NCBI RefSeq assembly: GCF_029168945.1
Contig: NC_083610.1
Coordinates: 78,111,580 to 78,175,579 of the forward strand
Origin: Cannabis sativa
Taxonomy: Eukaryota; Streptophyta; Magnoliopsida; Rosales; Cannabaceae
DNA length: 64,000 nt
Reading direction: 5' to 3'
Of the stretch, positions 55,174 through 64,000 are shown piece by piece; positions within the stretch are counted from its first letter, which is position 1; every line of letters begins with the position of its first letter. Below the pieces are notes generated by a model. It was given only the letters and a program-made list of their open reading frames with translations, was not told where the DNA came from and searched no databases. Position numbers and translations under genes: made by a program.

Positions 55174-55189
55174 GGCGGCTCTGATACCA
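55174..55189 (-). other. Primer-binding site of element B
   Basis: The minus strand reads TGGTATCAGAGCCGCC, matching the initiator-Met tRNA site, three bases from the LTR. Confidence 0.9.
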
Positions 55190-55192
55190 AGT

Positions 55193-57428
55193 TGTAACAC
55201 CCTAACTAATTTAGGCGTATTACGTGATTTTTTAAACGTACTGTGCAGCTCGTTGCTAATCAACGAGGTTTATGGAAAAACGTGATTAATTAAAATTTTG
55301 CTTTTTCATTAAACTTATAAACCATTTTACCAAAAAGTCTCGGGATCCCGATTTATTAAAATATTTACAAACGTTTTTACTATTCAACTTTTACATCAAA
55401 ATAAGGTCATCTAACGACCGCTACAAAAATCTCAGCCCTGCTGTCCCGAGGATCGTACGCTCCAGGCCTAACCGCCCCGACATGTACAACCTCATAAGCT
55501 CGCTCACGGTCCATCAGCAACTGCCTTGCCTTTACCTACACATGAACGTAAACTGTGAGTCAACAGACTCAGTAAGAAAAGCATACTAATATCATACATA
55601 AAACTGACTGCCGTGTCCAACACGATGCGAGTCCCGCTATGCGCCATGTCCAACATGGTACCGAGCACTACCGCCATGTCCAACATGGTGCGAGTTTTGA
55701 ACGTTCGGGGGACGGTACTATTGACAAGTATCCTCCCGATCGGTCGAACCGGTCATACTCCGCCGCCGGTCATACTCCACCGTACCGACGGGATAGGTCA
55801 ATAGCACCGAACCACCAACCAAGTGTCGGCTGATCGGTCGAACCGGTCATACTCCGCCGTTGGTCATACTCCACCGTACCGACGTGACAGGGTTGGGTGG
55901 TTCGAAGCCTAAATACATATCTAATGTAAACTAACAGGCTTCCTACATGCACGCTAAACATGTAAACTACATATGCATACTGTTATACTAATCTTACACG
56001 GATTCGATTTCGGGTGTGCTTGGTCAACCCGACCGGAACCGAAGCCGAACGACGGACATCGGCTCCTAAACCATAAAAATCACAACACTATAAGTGACAC
56101 GCTAAATCACTTCCCGGGGACTAAAACTCGAAACTAAAAGTTTCCCTATCGATAAAAAGCATGGCAATACCCCTAAAAACCCAAAAACGAGGAAAACTAG
56201 GGTTCTGAAAAATCCCCAACCGGAAGACCGGTTGCCCAACCGGAATTCCGGTTCTGGAAAAATCTGAACCCCCATCCGGAATTCCGGATGCTCAACCGGA
56301 ATTCCGGTTCCTCGCAGGCAGCAACCAAAAATTCACATATCTTGACCAATTCGAACCCAATTGATCCCAAACTTTCCAGACCTGCTCTATAGGTCCCAAA
56401 TGACCATTCCAAGGCCTCAAACCTACCCAGAAACCTCACAAGCAAATTTCACCATTGAAGACCAAGCTTTGAGTTCAAGAACTCAAACTTGGTTAAACCC
56501 ACTAGCATGCACCCTAGCCTAGTTAATTCTACTTAACTAAGCAATAAAACACCTCTGCAAACTAACAATAACATCCAGCAATAACACAGAAACTAAACAA
56601 AGCATTTTTCTCACAAAATCACCTATTTTCACATATAAATTAAAAGCTTGAACAACCTAGCTACTCATGCTTCAAACAACTCATTTAACATCAAAAATCA
56701 TGCTTTGAATCCATAAATTAACAACAAAATCACAGCAGCAAGAACACTTCACAATCACATGCAATTTCATCCATTTTCATCATTTTTTCTTCAAGAATTT
56801 AAGGAGAAAGGGACTAGGAAACACATACCACACAAGAGATCAATAAAGTTTGCAAACCAAAGCTTGAATCACCACAAAATCCAGCTCTTGAACCCCAAAG
56901 TTCTCAGCCGAAAAAAGAGAGAGAAAAGAGAGAAAAGCTTCCAATTTTCTATTTTTTTCTAAACTTAATGATTTTTGATAAAAAGGAAAATAACATTCAA
57001 CATATACACTTAATCATTTCAGCCAAAAAGGTTATTAAAAAAAATAACATTTAATTCATTTAATTCACATAAGACAAAAATACTAATGGGGCAAAAAGAC
57101 CATTTTGCCCCTCCACCATAAAATCACTAAAATCATACTAAAGGGGTATTTTTGGGACATTCTAAATTCCCGGCCATTCCCGACATTCCCAATGTCTAAA
57201 ACCCGTCCCCAAAATACTAACATACTAAGTTGTGATTTCTACTGAGCCAAACGCCGAGTTCCAAAATACCGGACACCGGAAATGCGAAATATAAAAACTG
57301 CTGATGACATAATTATGCATATCTGAATTCCATAAATAACAATGATAAATTATTTAAATAGCTATAATTAATTTCCTGATTAATCATAAATAACTGCTAA
57401 TTTCCAAATTAACTAAGCGGGCTTTACA
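55193..57428 (-). repeat. 5' LTR of element B
   Basis: TGTAACACCC...GGGCTTTACA on plus. It has three perfect palindromes at 56238-56253, 56274-56289 and 56294-56309, and the 'ccatgtccaacatgg' subrepeats at 55610-55695. Confidence 0.93.
56238..56309. repeat. Palindrome array in B 5' LTR
   Basis: AACCGGAATTCCGGTT, ATCCGGAATTCCGGAT and AACCGGAATTCCGGTT in close succession, preceded by CCGGAAGACCGG. The 3' LTR equivalent (49020-49115) has lost bases from each unit. Confidence 0.92.
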
Positions 57429-58206
57429 TCTGAGCAAGTACAGGCTTTACTTCCAGCTTCTGCTTATTATTCTTTGCCTGAGGGCAATTTCTCTTAAAGT
57501 GCCCAACCATGCCACACAGGAAGCATGCTTTTCGATTGCACTCTCCGGGATGATGTTTCTTGCATCGCGGGCACTCAGGGTAAGAATAATCCTGGCGTAC
57601 ACCCTTGCCTTGATTTCCTCGGAACCGCTTGTTTCGTTTTAAACCCACCACTGACGACGTAGGTTTACTCTTCTGCTCTACCATGGAGTCCCAACCACCT
57701 CTGCCATAACTAGAAATATAGCAAGCGGTATCCAAATTTCGTGGCATAATCTCTTGAGGTCTTAAAATACATTCTTTAGGGCTCCCAGTCCAGAGAGCAT
57801 TCTTCATATCTGAATCTCCCTGAAGGACTGTAGGTTCATTTATCCAAATTTTCCCATGCAATGATCCCACTTGATTATCAGCCATACTATGCTCTGCTGG
57901 TAATTCCGAATTGAGAATGCCTGGCATATGAGGTAAAGATAGTACAGGAAACCTTTGTTGTTTCAACCTCTGAATCTCCTCATCGTGTCGTTGAATCATC
58001 GCTTCCATTTCTGCGAATCTTTGCTCCAACCCCCACGGAGCCTGTGACGAACGACCATCACTCCCATTAGAAGCCATCCAAAGGCTTTCACCTTGGTTGC
58101 GGGGAGAACTCAAACTCCATTCTCTCCAACCGTTACTAGCCCTGACCACACTATCCAGACTCCCCATATTGCACCAGGTGTCCATACTATAGGACAAACC
58201 TATCAA
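57424..58206 (-). CDS. Element A gag-like frame with zinc knuckle but no capsid core
   Basis: A 260-codon frame opening MIGLSYSMDTWCNMGSLDSV (a later Met at residue 8 is also possible), then a coiled coil LEQRFAEMEAMIQRHDEEIQ that matches B gag, a middle part with no recognisable motif, and DYSYPECPRCKKHHPGECNR followed by KACFLCGMVGHFKRNCPQ (CCHC). The B gag has about 200 residues of capsid fold between coiled coil and knuckle; here about 110 unrelated residues take its place without a stop. The frame ends at the LTR of element B (…VLAQM then LTR). Possibly an internally rearranged, non-autonomous gag. Confidence 0.75.
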   Translation of the reverse strand: MIGLSYSMDTWCNMGSLDSVVRASNGWREWSLSSPRNQGESLWMASNGSDGRSSQAPWGLEQRFAEMEAMIQRHDEEIQRLKQQRFPVLSLPHMPGILNSELPAEHSMADNQVGSLHGKIWINEPTVLQGDSDMKNALWTGSPKECILRPQEIMPRNLDTACYISSYGRGGWDSMVEQKSKPTSSVVGLKRNKRFRGNQGKGVRQDYSYPECPRCKKHHPGECNRKACFLCGMVGHFKRNCPQAKNNKQKLEVKPVLAQM

Positions 58207-58440
58207 TTAGTAAGTCAGTCTGGTCAGGCAACGATCCCATTACAAACTTTCTACCGCACTTATGGATTCTAAGGCAACGCACTTTAAAATAATTAATTAA
58301 AATCTAATATGCTTCCTAACATGCTCTCACATTCACAATTATTTAAAATACTAGACAAGTACGGGCTTACTGAATCGTGAATCGAGCTTTCTCTGATGAA
58401 GATTGTACATGTCATAGCAAGCTTCGGTAGACAAACCTGG

Positions 58441-58454
58441 CGGCTCTGATACCA
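58441..58454 (-). other. Primer-binding site of element A
   Basis: The minus strand reads TGGTATCAGAGCCG, four bases from the 5' LTR end. Confidence 0.9.
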
Positions 58455-58458
58455 AAAT

Positions 58459-60537
58459 TGTAACGCCCTAATGCTAAGGCACGCTACAGTGCTTTTTCAA
58501 TTACAGTGCAATCTTCGCTAATCGAAGAGTTTTCTTGAAAAAAACGTGTCAATTTAAAACTTTTATATTAATTAATAAACTTTGTAATATAATATAATAT
58601 TTACAAATTCCGGGATCCCGATTTCAAACTTTGTAAAATTTACTTTTTAAACTTTACATTTCAAAATCCATAATTTTCAGGTCGCACAGCGACTTTCAAA
58701 ATACAATTCCCAGATGTCCCGAGACCGAACACTCCAGGTCGCGCTGCTTGACATGTACAATCCCATCTGAGCTCGGGTTCACTCCTGTTCAGTCATAGCC
58801 TTTCCTTTACCTACACGTAGAAGTAGAAACTGTGAGTCAACAGACTCAGTAAGAAATGCATATAACACATCATATAATTTCCGACCTGTAAATAGGCGCC
58901 CATACACCTATTTACAGAGCTTAACAGATGAGTATGAACGTTCTAACTAGGATACGACCATGTACCATGTACCACATGCACTCAGTATACCATCGTACAC
59001 TAGTGTAGGTAGGGTATGGACCGCACATTGAGTACCGTTAAGTGTTGTACCACAGACACCTTGTACTTTTCCGTACAAGTGCTGGTAACACCATGATGTA
59101 CTTATAAACATCATACACCTTACCAATGCACTCTGTATCGCAACCGTACAAGTGTTGGTAGTGTATGAATCACAACAAATAAGCATGCATATATATTAAC
59201 AAATACATACATTCGAATATTCATATCACACATTATACACAGTTCTTACCTGTTTTCCGAATTCAAGTGTGTTGGCCGACCTGAACGGAATTCACGTGCT
59301 AGATGGATGCCCTAATCACAATAATAGTAATACAGATGAGTGACTCGCTAAATCACTTTCCGGGACTTAAAACTTGAAACTAAAAGTTTCCCTATCGATA
59401 AACCTCATGGCAATACCCTAAATATCTCAAAATTGGCCAAAACTAGGGTTCTGGAAATTCCCCCAACAAAGCGGACAGTTCCCAACCGCATCCGGTTCGG
59501 GTCACCAACCGGTCGACCGGTTGGTACGAGCCACCCCAGGCCGGAATTCCGGTTCTACTGCTGGGAACCAAAAATCATCCCCCTTGATTCAATTCAATCC
59601 CAAACCTTACCAAACTCTCCAGTATACCTATACAATGTATAAACAATAGAATCCAAGCAGTAATTCAAAGAACAAACCAATAAATCCAATTATGCCATTA
59701 AAGCTCAAAGCTTTGAATTTTAAACCTAAAATTGCATAAAACCAACAATCAACCTCTAAACCAGCTACTATGGCATAAATTCAACTCAACCTAACCCTAG
59801 AATTCAAACCCAACCAACATCAAACTCTAACAGCTCCTATAACAAAATTTCACATACTCAAACCAAAGAAAAAGCTTAAAAACATGCAACTAATGGTTTA
59901 GGGTTTACCTCCACCTGAACCTAGCTTGAATCCTTAGCTGAAAACTCAAAAATTCAGCAGCAAATTCCCTTAGCCTTGCTGGTTTCGAAGAGGGAAAGGA
60001 GAAAGAAGAGAGAGTTCTTCCTATTTTGGTTTTTTCTTTATTTTTACAAACAAAATGAGATAATTCCAAATTAAATTTTCCTTTGGCTGAACATAAGTGG
60101 CCACGTGCCACACCTCTAGGCAGCCACCCAACCCCAAACAAAATTACTAAAATACCCTTGAGGTTAAAACCTAAGCATTTCTAAAGCTAGGGGTAAAATG
60201 GTCAATTTCCATAACCTCGCTCAATCCCGATAAAATATTTTCTCTAAAATATTTCCCACTATGAAATAGGGTTCCAAACTTACCCATGTGATCAATCTAG
60301 CCATCCATCGCATTTTCCGTTGTCGCCGAGCAAAAATTACAAAATTAACATATTTCACATATAAACTAAATAATACCCTTAGAGTTTAATAAAATCTCCG
60401 GAATTGAGAAATTATAACTCTAATATTTATTTCTAAATATTGGGGTCCACAAATAAATAAATTCATAAATAATAATAAAATAATATAATTTAGTGCTAAT
60501 TGCCTTTACTAATCCACATACTAGAGCGGTCATTACA
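58459..60537 (-). repeat. 5' LTR of element A
   Basis: TGTAACGCCC...GGTCATTACA on plus, followed by the target duplication ATACC at 60538-60542. Differs from 42207-44289 by only scattered substitutions outside 59465-59556. Confidence 0.93.
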
Positions 60538-60596
60538 ATACCGATGTTACCTCCTGATGTGTTAGGATCAGTGGCAGGAGACCAGTATGTTGTGTT
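60538..60596 (-). pseudogene. 59-bp coding remnant of element G between two insertions
   Basis: The minus strand reads on from the segment at 62510 (PTVAKSPYNTTYWSPAT) into DPNTSGGNIGIV, which links in turn to the protease segment at 42206 across element A. It shows that A and solo LTR C inserted into the same gag-protease stretch. Confidence 0.75.
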
Positions 60597-62492
60597 TGTT
60601 GGAATTTATTTTACCAGGATCTTAGATCTACTCACAAGTATGTTTATTAACACCCTAAATATGAACTTTCTAAAACGATGAAATAAACACTTATAAAGTT
60701 TAGTAAACCTTACATTGGGTGCAGCGGAATATAATGACTCCTTCCGTTCAGATATCTAGCCCTTGATTCCTTTCTGTAGCAGAGCATTATCAATATCTGA
60801 ACCAGGATCTCTTTCTCTGAATCTTTGATGCTGAAACTCCTTCTTGCTGAAAGTCTTTCTTCACGATCTTCCTCACTATGATTGAGGTATCACTTGCTGT
60901 GTGTGGGCACTATTCATACACTAAGATTTTCGAAATTGAAGGAAGAAGAAAGAGAGAGTGGGTTCGGCCAAAGATAGGGAGAGAGAAGGCTCAGATTTTT
61001 CTGATTCAGAAAGTGTCAGATAAAAGTGTAATTTTCCTGAAGCCTTCACTATCTATTTATAGCATTCCACTAGGGTTAGGTTTGAATTATTTGGGATTAA
61101 AATAATGAAATTATCATAGGGAAAAACCCTACAAAAGTGGCCGGTCCTACATAGTGGATTTGGGCCTCACTTTTTGCAATTTTGCAGTTTTATCTTTTCT
61201 GCATCTGATTTTCTCAAAAACGCCAATTTTCTAATTCAACCATTTAAATGTCAATTCTAACTATTTAATAACTATAAATAATTATTAAATAATATTGTCA
61301 TTTATCATATTTATTAATTGAACCATACAAACTATCATAATTAACAAATATGCCCTTAAAACTCTTTCTTTACAATTTCGCCCTTACTTAGTGAAAAAAT
61401 TCACAAATAGACATAGTCTAATTTGAGAATTATAATTGATTAATCAAAATCAATTACATGAGTCTTACAAGAAATATTATCTCAACTAGTGCGGGGACCA
61501 TGGGTCTATATAACCGAGCTTCCAATAAGTAGATCAAGAATTTAACACTAAAATTCACTAACTTATTAATTATTCGTTGAATCCACGCATAGAACTTAGA
61601 ATTGCACTCTCAATTATATAGAATGCTCTATATGTTCCACCATATAGACGCATCATTAGTTATCCATTGTTATAATCCTAATGTGATCAATGATCCTCTA
61701 TATGAATGATCTACACTGTAAAGGGATTAAATTACCGTTACACCCTACAATGTATTTATTCCTTAAAACACTTGACCCCATATAAATGATATTTCAGCTT
61801 ATGTGAAATGAGTACTCCACCAGTTATGTTCGTTTGGTCAAGCTCGAAGGAGATCATCCTTTGCTTACTATTCGCCAGATAGAAGCTATAGATTTCATGT
61901 TTATGATAGCGCTCTCACTCAATTGCACTACCGTGTTCCCAAAATGTACGTATCACCCTGACCTAAAAGTAGGCTTAACTAACAAATCAAAGAACACGAA
62001 TAGCCTTTCAAGATTGAGCCTAATCATATCAGGATTAAGATCATTTGATCTAGGATCAACTAGGCGATATTGACTTGAATAGATATTACGGTAAGTTTAA
62101 TAAATCTAAGTCAAAGTTCAATATCGGTCCCTTCCGATGCATACTTCATGCATCCAACCTGAGCTTTACTTTAACCAATGCTCTGGAAAGAACATAGCAC
62201 TTCTCCAAATGCAAGTAAACTCTGTTGTAGATTATCATATCAGTAAAACCCTATGTCTGATAAATCTAGGAAACTTTATTCACATAGTCATGTTTACTTT
62301 CCAATGTGTTGACGGCACAATAAACAGGATCAAGTATGTGAAAAGGGTTTCAGATGAATTTATACATTATGTACATATAATCATGAAATAAATCATGCGA
62401 ACCATGCAACATTAAATGTTATTTCTGATCTATATTAATAAGTAAATCTGATTATATTGAAATGAGTTTTATTTAGGGCATAAAACCCAATA
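60597..62492 (-). mobile_element. Solo LTR C (copia-type), 1896 bp
   Basis: The plus strand runs TGTTGGAATTTATTTT to GGGCATAAAACCCAATA. On minus it starts TATTGGGTTTTATGCCC, where TG has become TA, and ends TTCCAACA. GTGTT flanks both ends (60592-60596 and 62493-62497). It has no coding domain; short frames inside (60878-61105, 61834-62073, 62137-62391) are not supported. The 'TGTTGGGTTTTATGCCCTAA' start is common among plant copia LTRs. Confidence 0.88.
61050..61063 (-). promoter_or_regulatory. TATA box in solo LTR C (minus)
   Basis: The minus strand reads GCTATAAATAGATA, a canonical plant TATA box in a position suitable for the LTR promoter. Confidence 0.55.
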
Positions 62493-63617
62493 GTGTTGTA
62501 AGGAGATTTAGCAACTGTTGGTACTGAGTGCTTGAGAGTTGGGAAGCAAAGTATTTTTGTCCATTGATGTTGTGCATTTTTTACTGTGAGTTTCCACTTG
62601 ATTGACTGTAGCATCCTCTAATTTCCCTGACTTGTTATACCTTAGAGGATACCCGTGTATCTTGTAACACTTTTCTATGGTGTGGCCATGTATGTTGCAG
62701 TGGGTACAAAAGGGTTTATTCCTTTTTTAGTAGATGATTTCTTGGAGCTTGAGAATCTGGTTTGTTGTTTGGAGGTTTGCTGCCTTGGAACACAAACGTT
62801 AGATTGGGAATAGGATCAATGGTTGAGTTTAGATTCCCTCTTTGGTTTTCTTCTTAAGAAATGAGATGGAAAAGTTTGTTCACCTTAGGTAAATGATCCA
62901 TGAGAAGGACACTGGTTTTGACTTGAGAATAGAAATCAGACAACCCCATAAGAAATGACATAATGTATTCCATATGATGGTATTCTTGCATCTTTTTAAC
63001 ACCTCCACATGTACACCTGTTACAAGTACATATGGGTCTGTAATTTAAAAGTTGCTCCCTTATAGTTTTCAGCCTTGTGAAATACATGCTCATGCTTTGA
63101 TTATCTTACTTCAAATTCATTAATTCTTTCCTTAGATTAAAGATGTGAGGACCATTTATTTGATGAAAATGTACTTTCAAGTCATTCCAAATAGCTACAA
63201 CAGATTCATCATACAATATACAAGAGGAAATTTCTTTTGAAACTGAATTTAAAATCCAAGAAATTACAATGTTGTTATTTTGTATCCAAGCACTATATAA
63301 AATTTGATGAGAAGGAGGGGGTTTAGGAATAGAACAATCCATGAAACCAAGCTTGTTCTTAATTGAAATGGCAAGTTGCATAGCTCGACTCCAATAAATG
63401 TAGTTGTCTTGACCTGTAAATGGTTGTGAAACTAGCACATTTCCTAGATTATCTCCATGGTGCAGATAGTAGGGATTCGTAGGGCCTTTAAGGGATTTCT
63501 TGGTTCCATAACTTGTAATCCATGGTTGTTCTGGGCACCTGGATTCTATGAATTGTCAATGGCAACTTGAGCTAGAACATTGTCTCTAGTGTGTGCTAGT
63601 TGATCTCCTGAAGACAT
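62493..63617 (-). pseudogene. Element G gag with zinc knuckle, broken
   Basis: Starts MSSGDQLAHTRDNVLAQVA at 63617. After stops and frame changes comes NPYYLHHGDN and LVSQPFTGQDNYIYWSRAMQ (63438 onward), LGFMDCSIPKPPPS, NNIVISWILNSVSKEISSCI, and HQINGPHIFNLRKELMNLK. Then MSMYFTRLKTIREQLLNYRP with YIMSFLMGLSDFYSQVKTSV (63093-62854), and the knuckle CTHCNIHGHTIEKCYKIHGY near 62700. This is copia gag. Several stops show decay. Confidence 0.85.
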
Positions 63618-63805
63618 TGCTGGAAGAGAAATAGATTATAAAAAAGAGTAATCGAAAAAGTAATAGGGGAGAAAGAATATGAAGGAGGTACAACTCATTT
63701 GTTATTCATCTTGAGAACACAAGATCTGGAAGAACGTCGCTGGAGAGGAGAGCACGGTGAGAATGGAAGAGAGAGTTATGATTGAAAGAAAGGATGACTT
63801 TCCCA

Positions 63806-63816
63806 CTCTGATACCA
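63806..63816 (-). other. Primer-binding site of element G
   Basis: The minus strand reads TGGTATCAGAG, three bases from the LTR. Confidence 0.8.
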
Positions 63817-63819
63817 TAT

Positions 63820-64000
63820 TGCTAAAGAGAGAAAAAGTAAAAGATTGTATTGAATTAATTTAAGAAAATACAGAGTAGTGAGATGTTTATATAGAGATCA
63901 GCTCAAGGAAAAAATAAAAAATAAGCTAACCAATATTTGGTTAGCAATACTGATAGGCTAACTAACAAGAATAACGGTTATAACCAACTAATCAATTAAA
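63820..64000 (-). repeat. 5' LTR of element G, cut by the window end
   Basis: Starts tgctaaagagagaaaaag and aligns with 35904-36118 in order. A minus-strand TATA-like TATATAAA lies at 63886-63893. The outer boundary and target duplication (expected GTTAT if 35899-35903 is one copy) lie beyond the window. Confidence 0.82.

Larger units (their letters stand above)
48004..57428 (-). mobile_element. Ty3/gypsy chromovirus-like element B inside element A
   Basis: LTRs 48004-50229 (2226 bp) and 55193-57428 (2236 bp) enclose a full gag-protease-RT-RNase H-integrase set with a chromodomain-like end on minus. The primer site TGGTATCAGAGCC abuts the 5' LTR. The coding region is GC-rich compared with everything around. 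Frames break at several places (near 54010, 53640, 52380, 51750, 51440, 51110), many by one or two bases. No clean target duplication is seen because the left side continues into a second internal start. Confidence 0.9.
42207..60537 (-). mobile_element. Ty3/gypsy chromovirus-like element A, holding element B
   Basis: LTRs 42207-44289 and 58459-60537 (about 2.08 kb each) are flanked by ATACC on both sides (42202-42206 and 60538-60542). The polypurine tract ACGGGGGGATAAT abuts the 3' LTR and TGGTATCAGAGCC abuts the 5' LTR. The internal coding order on minus is gag-like frame (58206-57424), then element B, then protease, RT, RNase H and integrase with a chromodomain-like end. The LTRs look nearly identical outside one GC-rich array, yet pol contains many stops. 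PBS, domain order and C-terminus fit the Tekay-type lineage. Confidence 0.9.
35904..64000 (-). mobile_element. Old non-autonomous copia element G, opened by nested insertions (runs off the window)
   Basis: The left end is an LTR of about 215 bp (35904-36118). The homologous LTR starts at 63820 and runs beyond the window, preceded by a primer site. Between them, minus-strand G coding pieces are scattered: gag (63617-62493), a 59-bp piece (60538-60596), protease (42206-42011) and pre-integrase (37706-37410), then the polypurine tract near 36119-36131. Splicing out the insertions makes the flanking codons read continuously, for example DDLILTDVLYVPTFKYN across 42014/37706. No integrase, RT or RNase H exists anywhere in G. 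About 26 kb of the interval is inserted DNA. Confidence 0.85.

Noticed and set aside
60878..62391. Short plus-strand frames as possible host genes
   Set aside because: They lie inside solo LTR C, have no motifs and no gene structure.

Overview
This is a eudicot-type plant nuclear window made almost entirely of transposable elements. I found no convincing host protein-coding gene, tRNA, rRNA or CRISPR. The plant assignment rests on the element families: Ty1/copia and Ty3/gypsy chromovirus-like and Tat-like LTR elements, a CACTA DNA transposon with TNP2/DUF4218/DUF4216 domains, LINEs with a plant-type RNase H end, a TRIM, and initiator-Met-tRNA primer sites (TGGTATCAGAGC). The species cannot be fixed from the sequence alone.

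Layout. 1-9.6 kb is AT-rich: a 5'-truncated LINE with a 17-bp target duplication (578-1645), a solo TRIM LTR (2365-2488), a perfect 60-bp inverted repeat (3568-3730), a gag+LTR fragment of a Tat-like gypsy element (4889-6180), a MITE-like inverted repeat (7247-7546), and a LINE RNase H relic (8965-9640). 9.6-21.4 kb is a decayed CACTA transposon (9644-14893, minus) fused to a Tat-like element (14894-21439, minus) that keeps an antisense extra ORF but has lost protease-RT. 21.4-23.6 kb is a LINE reverse-transcriptase relic. 23.7-34.3 kb is copia element D (minus), split by copia element E (24725-30327), a gag-protease-only element with a long open frame and a perfect 5-bp target duplication.

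35.9-64.0 kb is one old non-autonomous copia element, G (minus), opened by later insertions: a TRIM (36132-37409); a gypsy A' solo LTR (37707-42010) that itself holds a gypsy B solo LTR in opposite orientation (38276-40516); a gypsy A element (42207-60537) that holds a gypsy B element (48004-57428) plus a chimeric piece of a second B internal start; and a copia-type solo LTR C (60597-62492). Removing the insertions rejoins neighbouring coding segments of G, and target-site duplications are readable at most boundaries.

How the parts relate. Only B (all domains, several frame breaks) resembles a recently complete autonomous element. E, G and the Tat-like copy all lack RT, so they would have depended on enzymes supplied in trans. 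The most unusual signals are: (1) arrays of 15-20-bp CCGG-cored palindromes at the same place in the LTRs of A, A' and B, with different cores; (2) the in-frame join of a B gag start to A protease beside a B LTR; (3) an A gag frame that keeps coiled coil and zinc knuckle but has no recognisable capsid core; (4) differences between otherwise near-identical LTR copies that cluster at CTG/CCGG sites, which may be consensus error.
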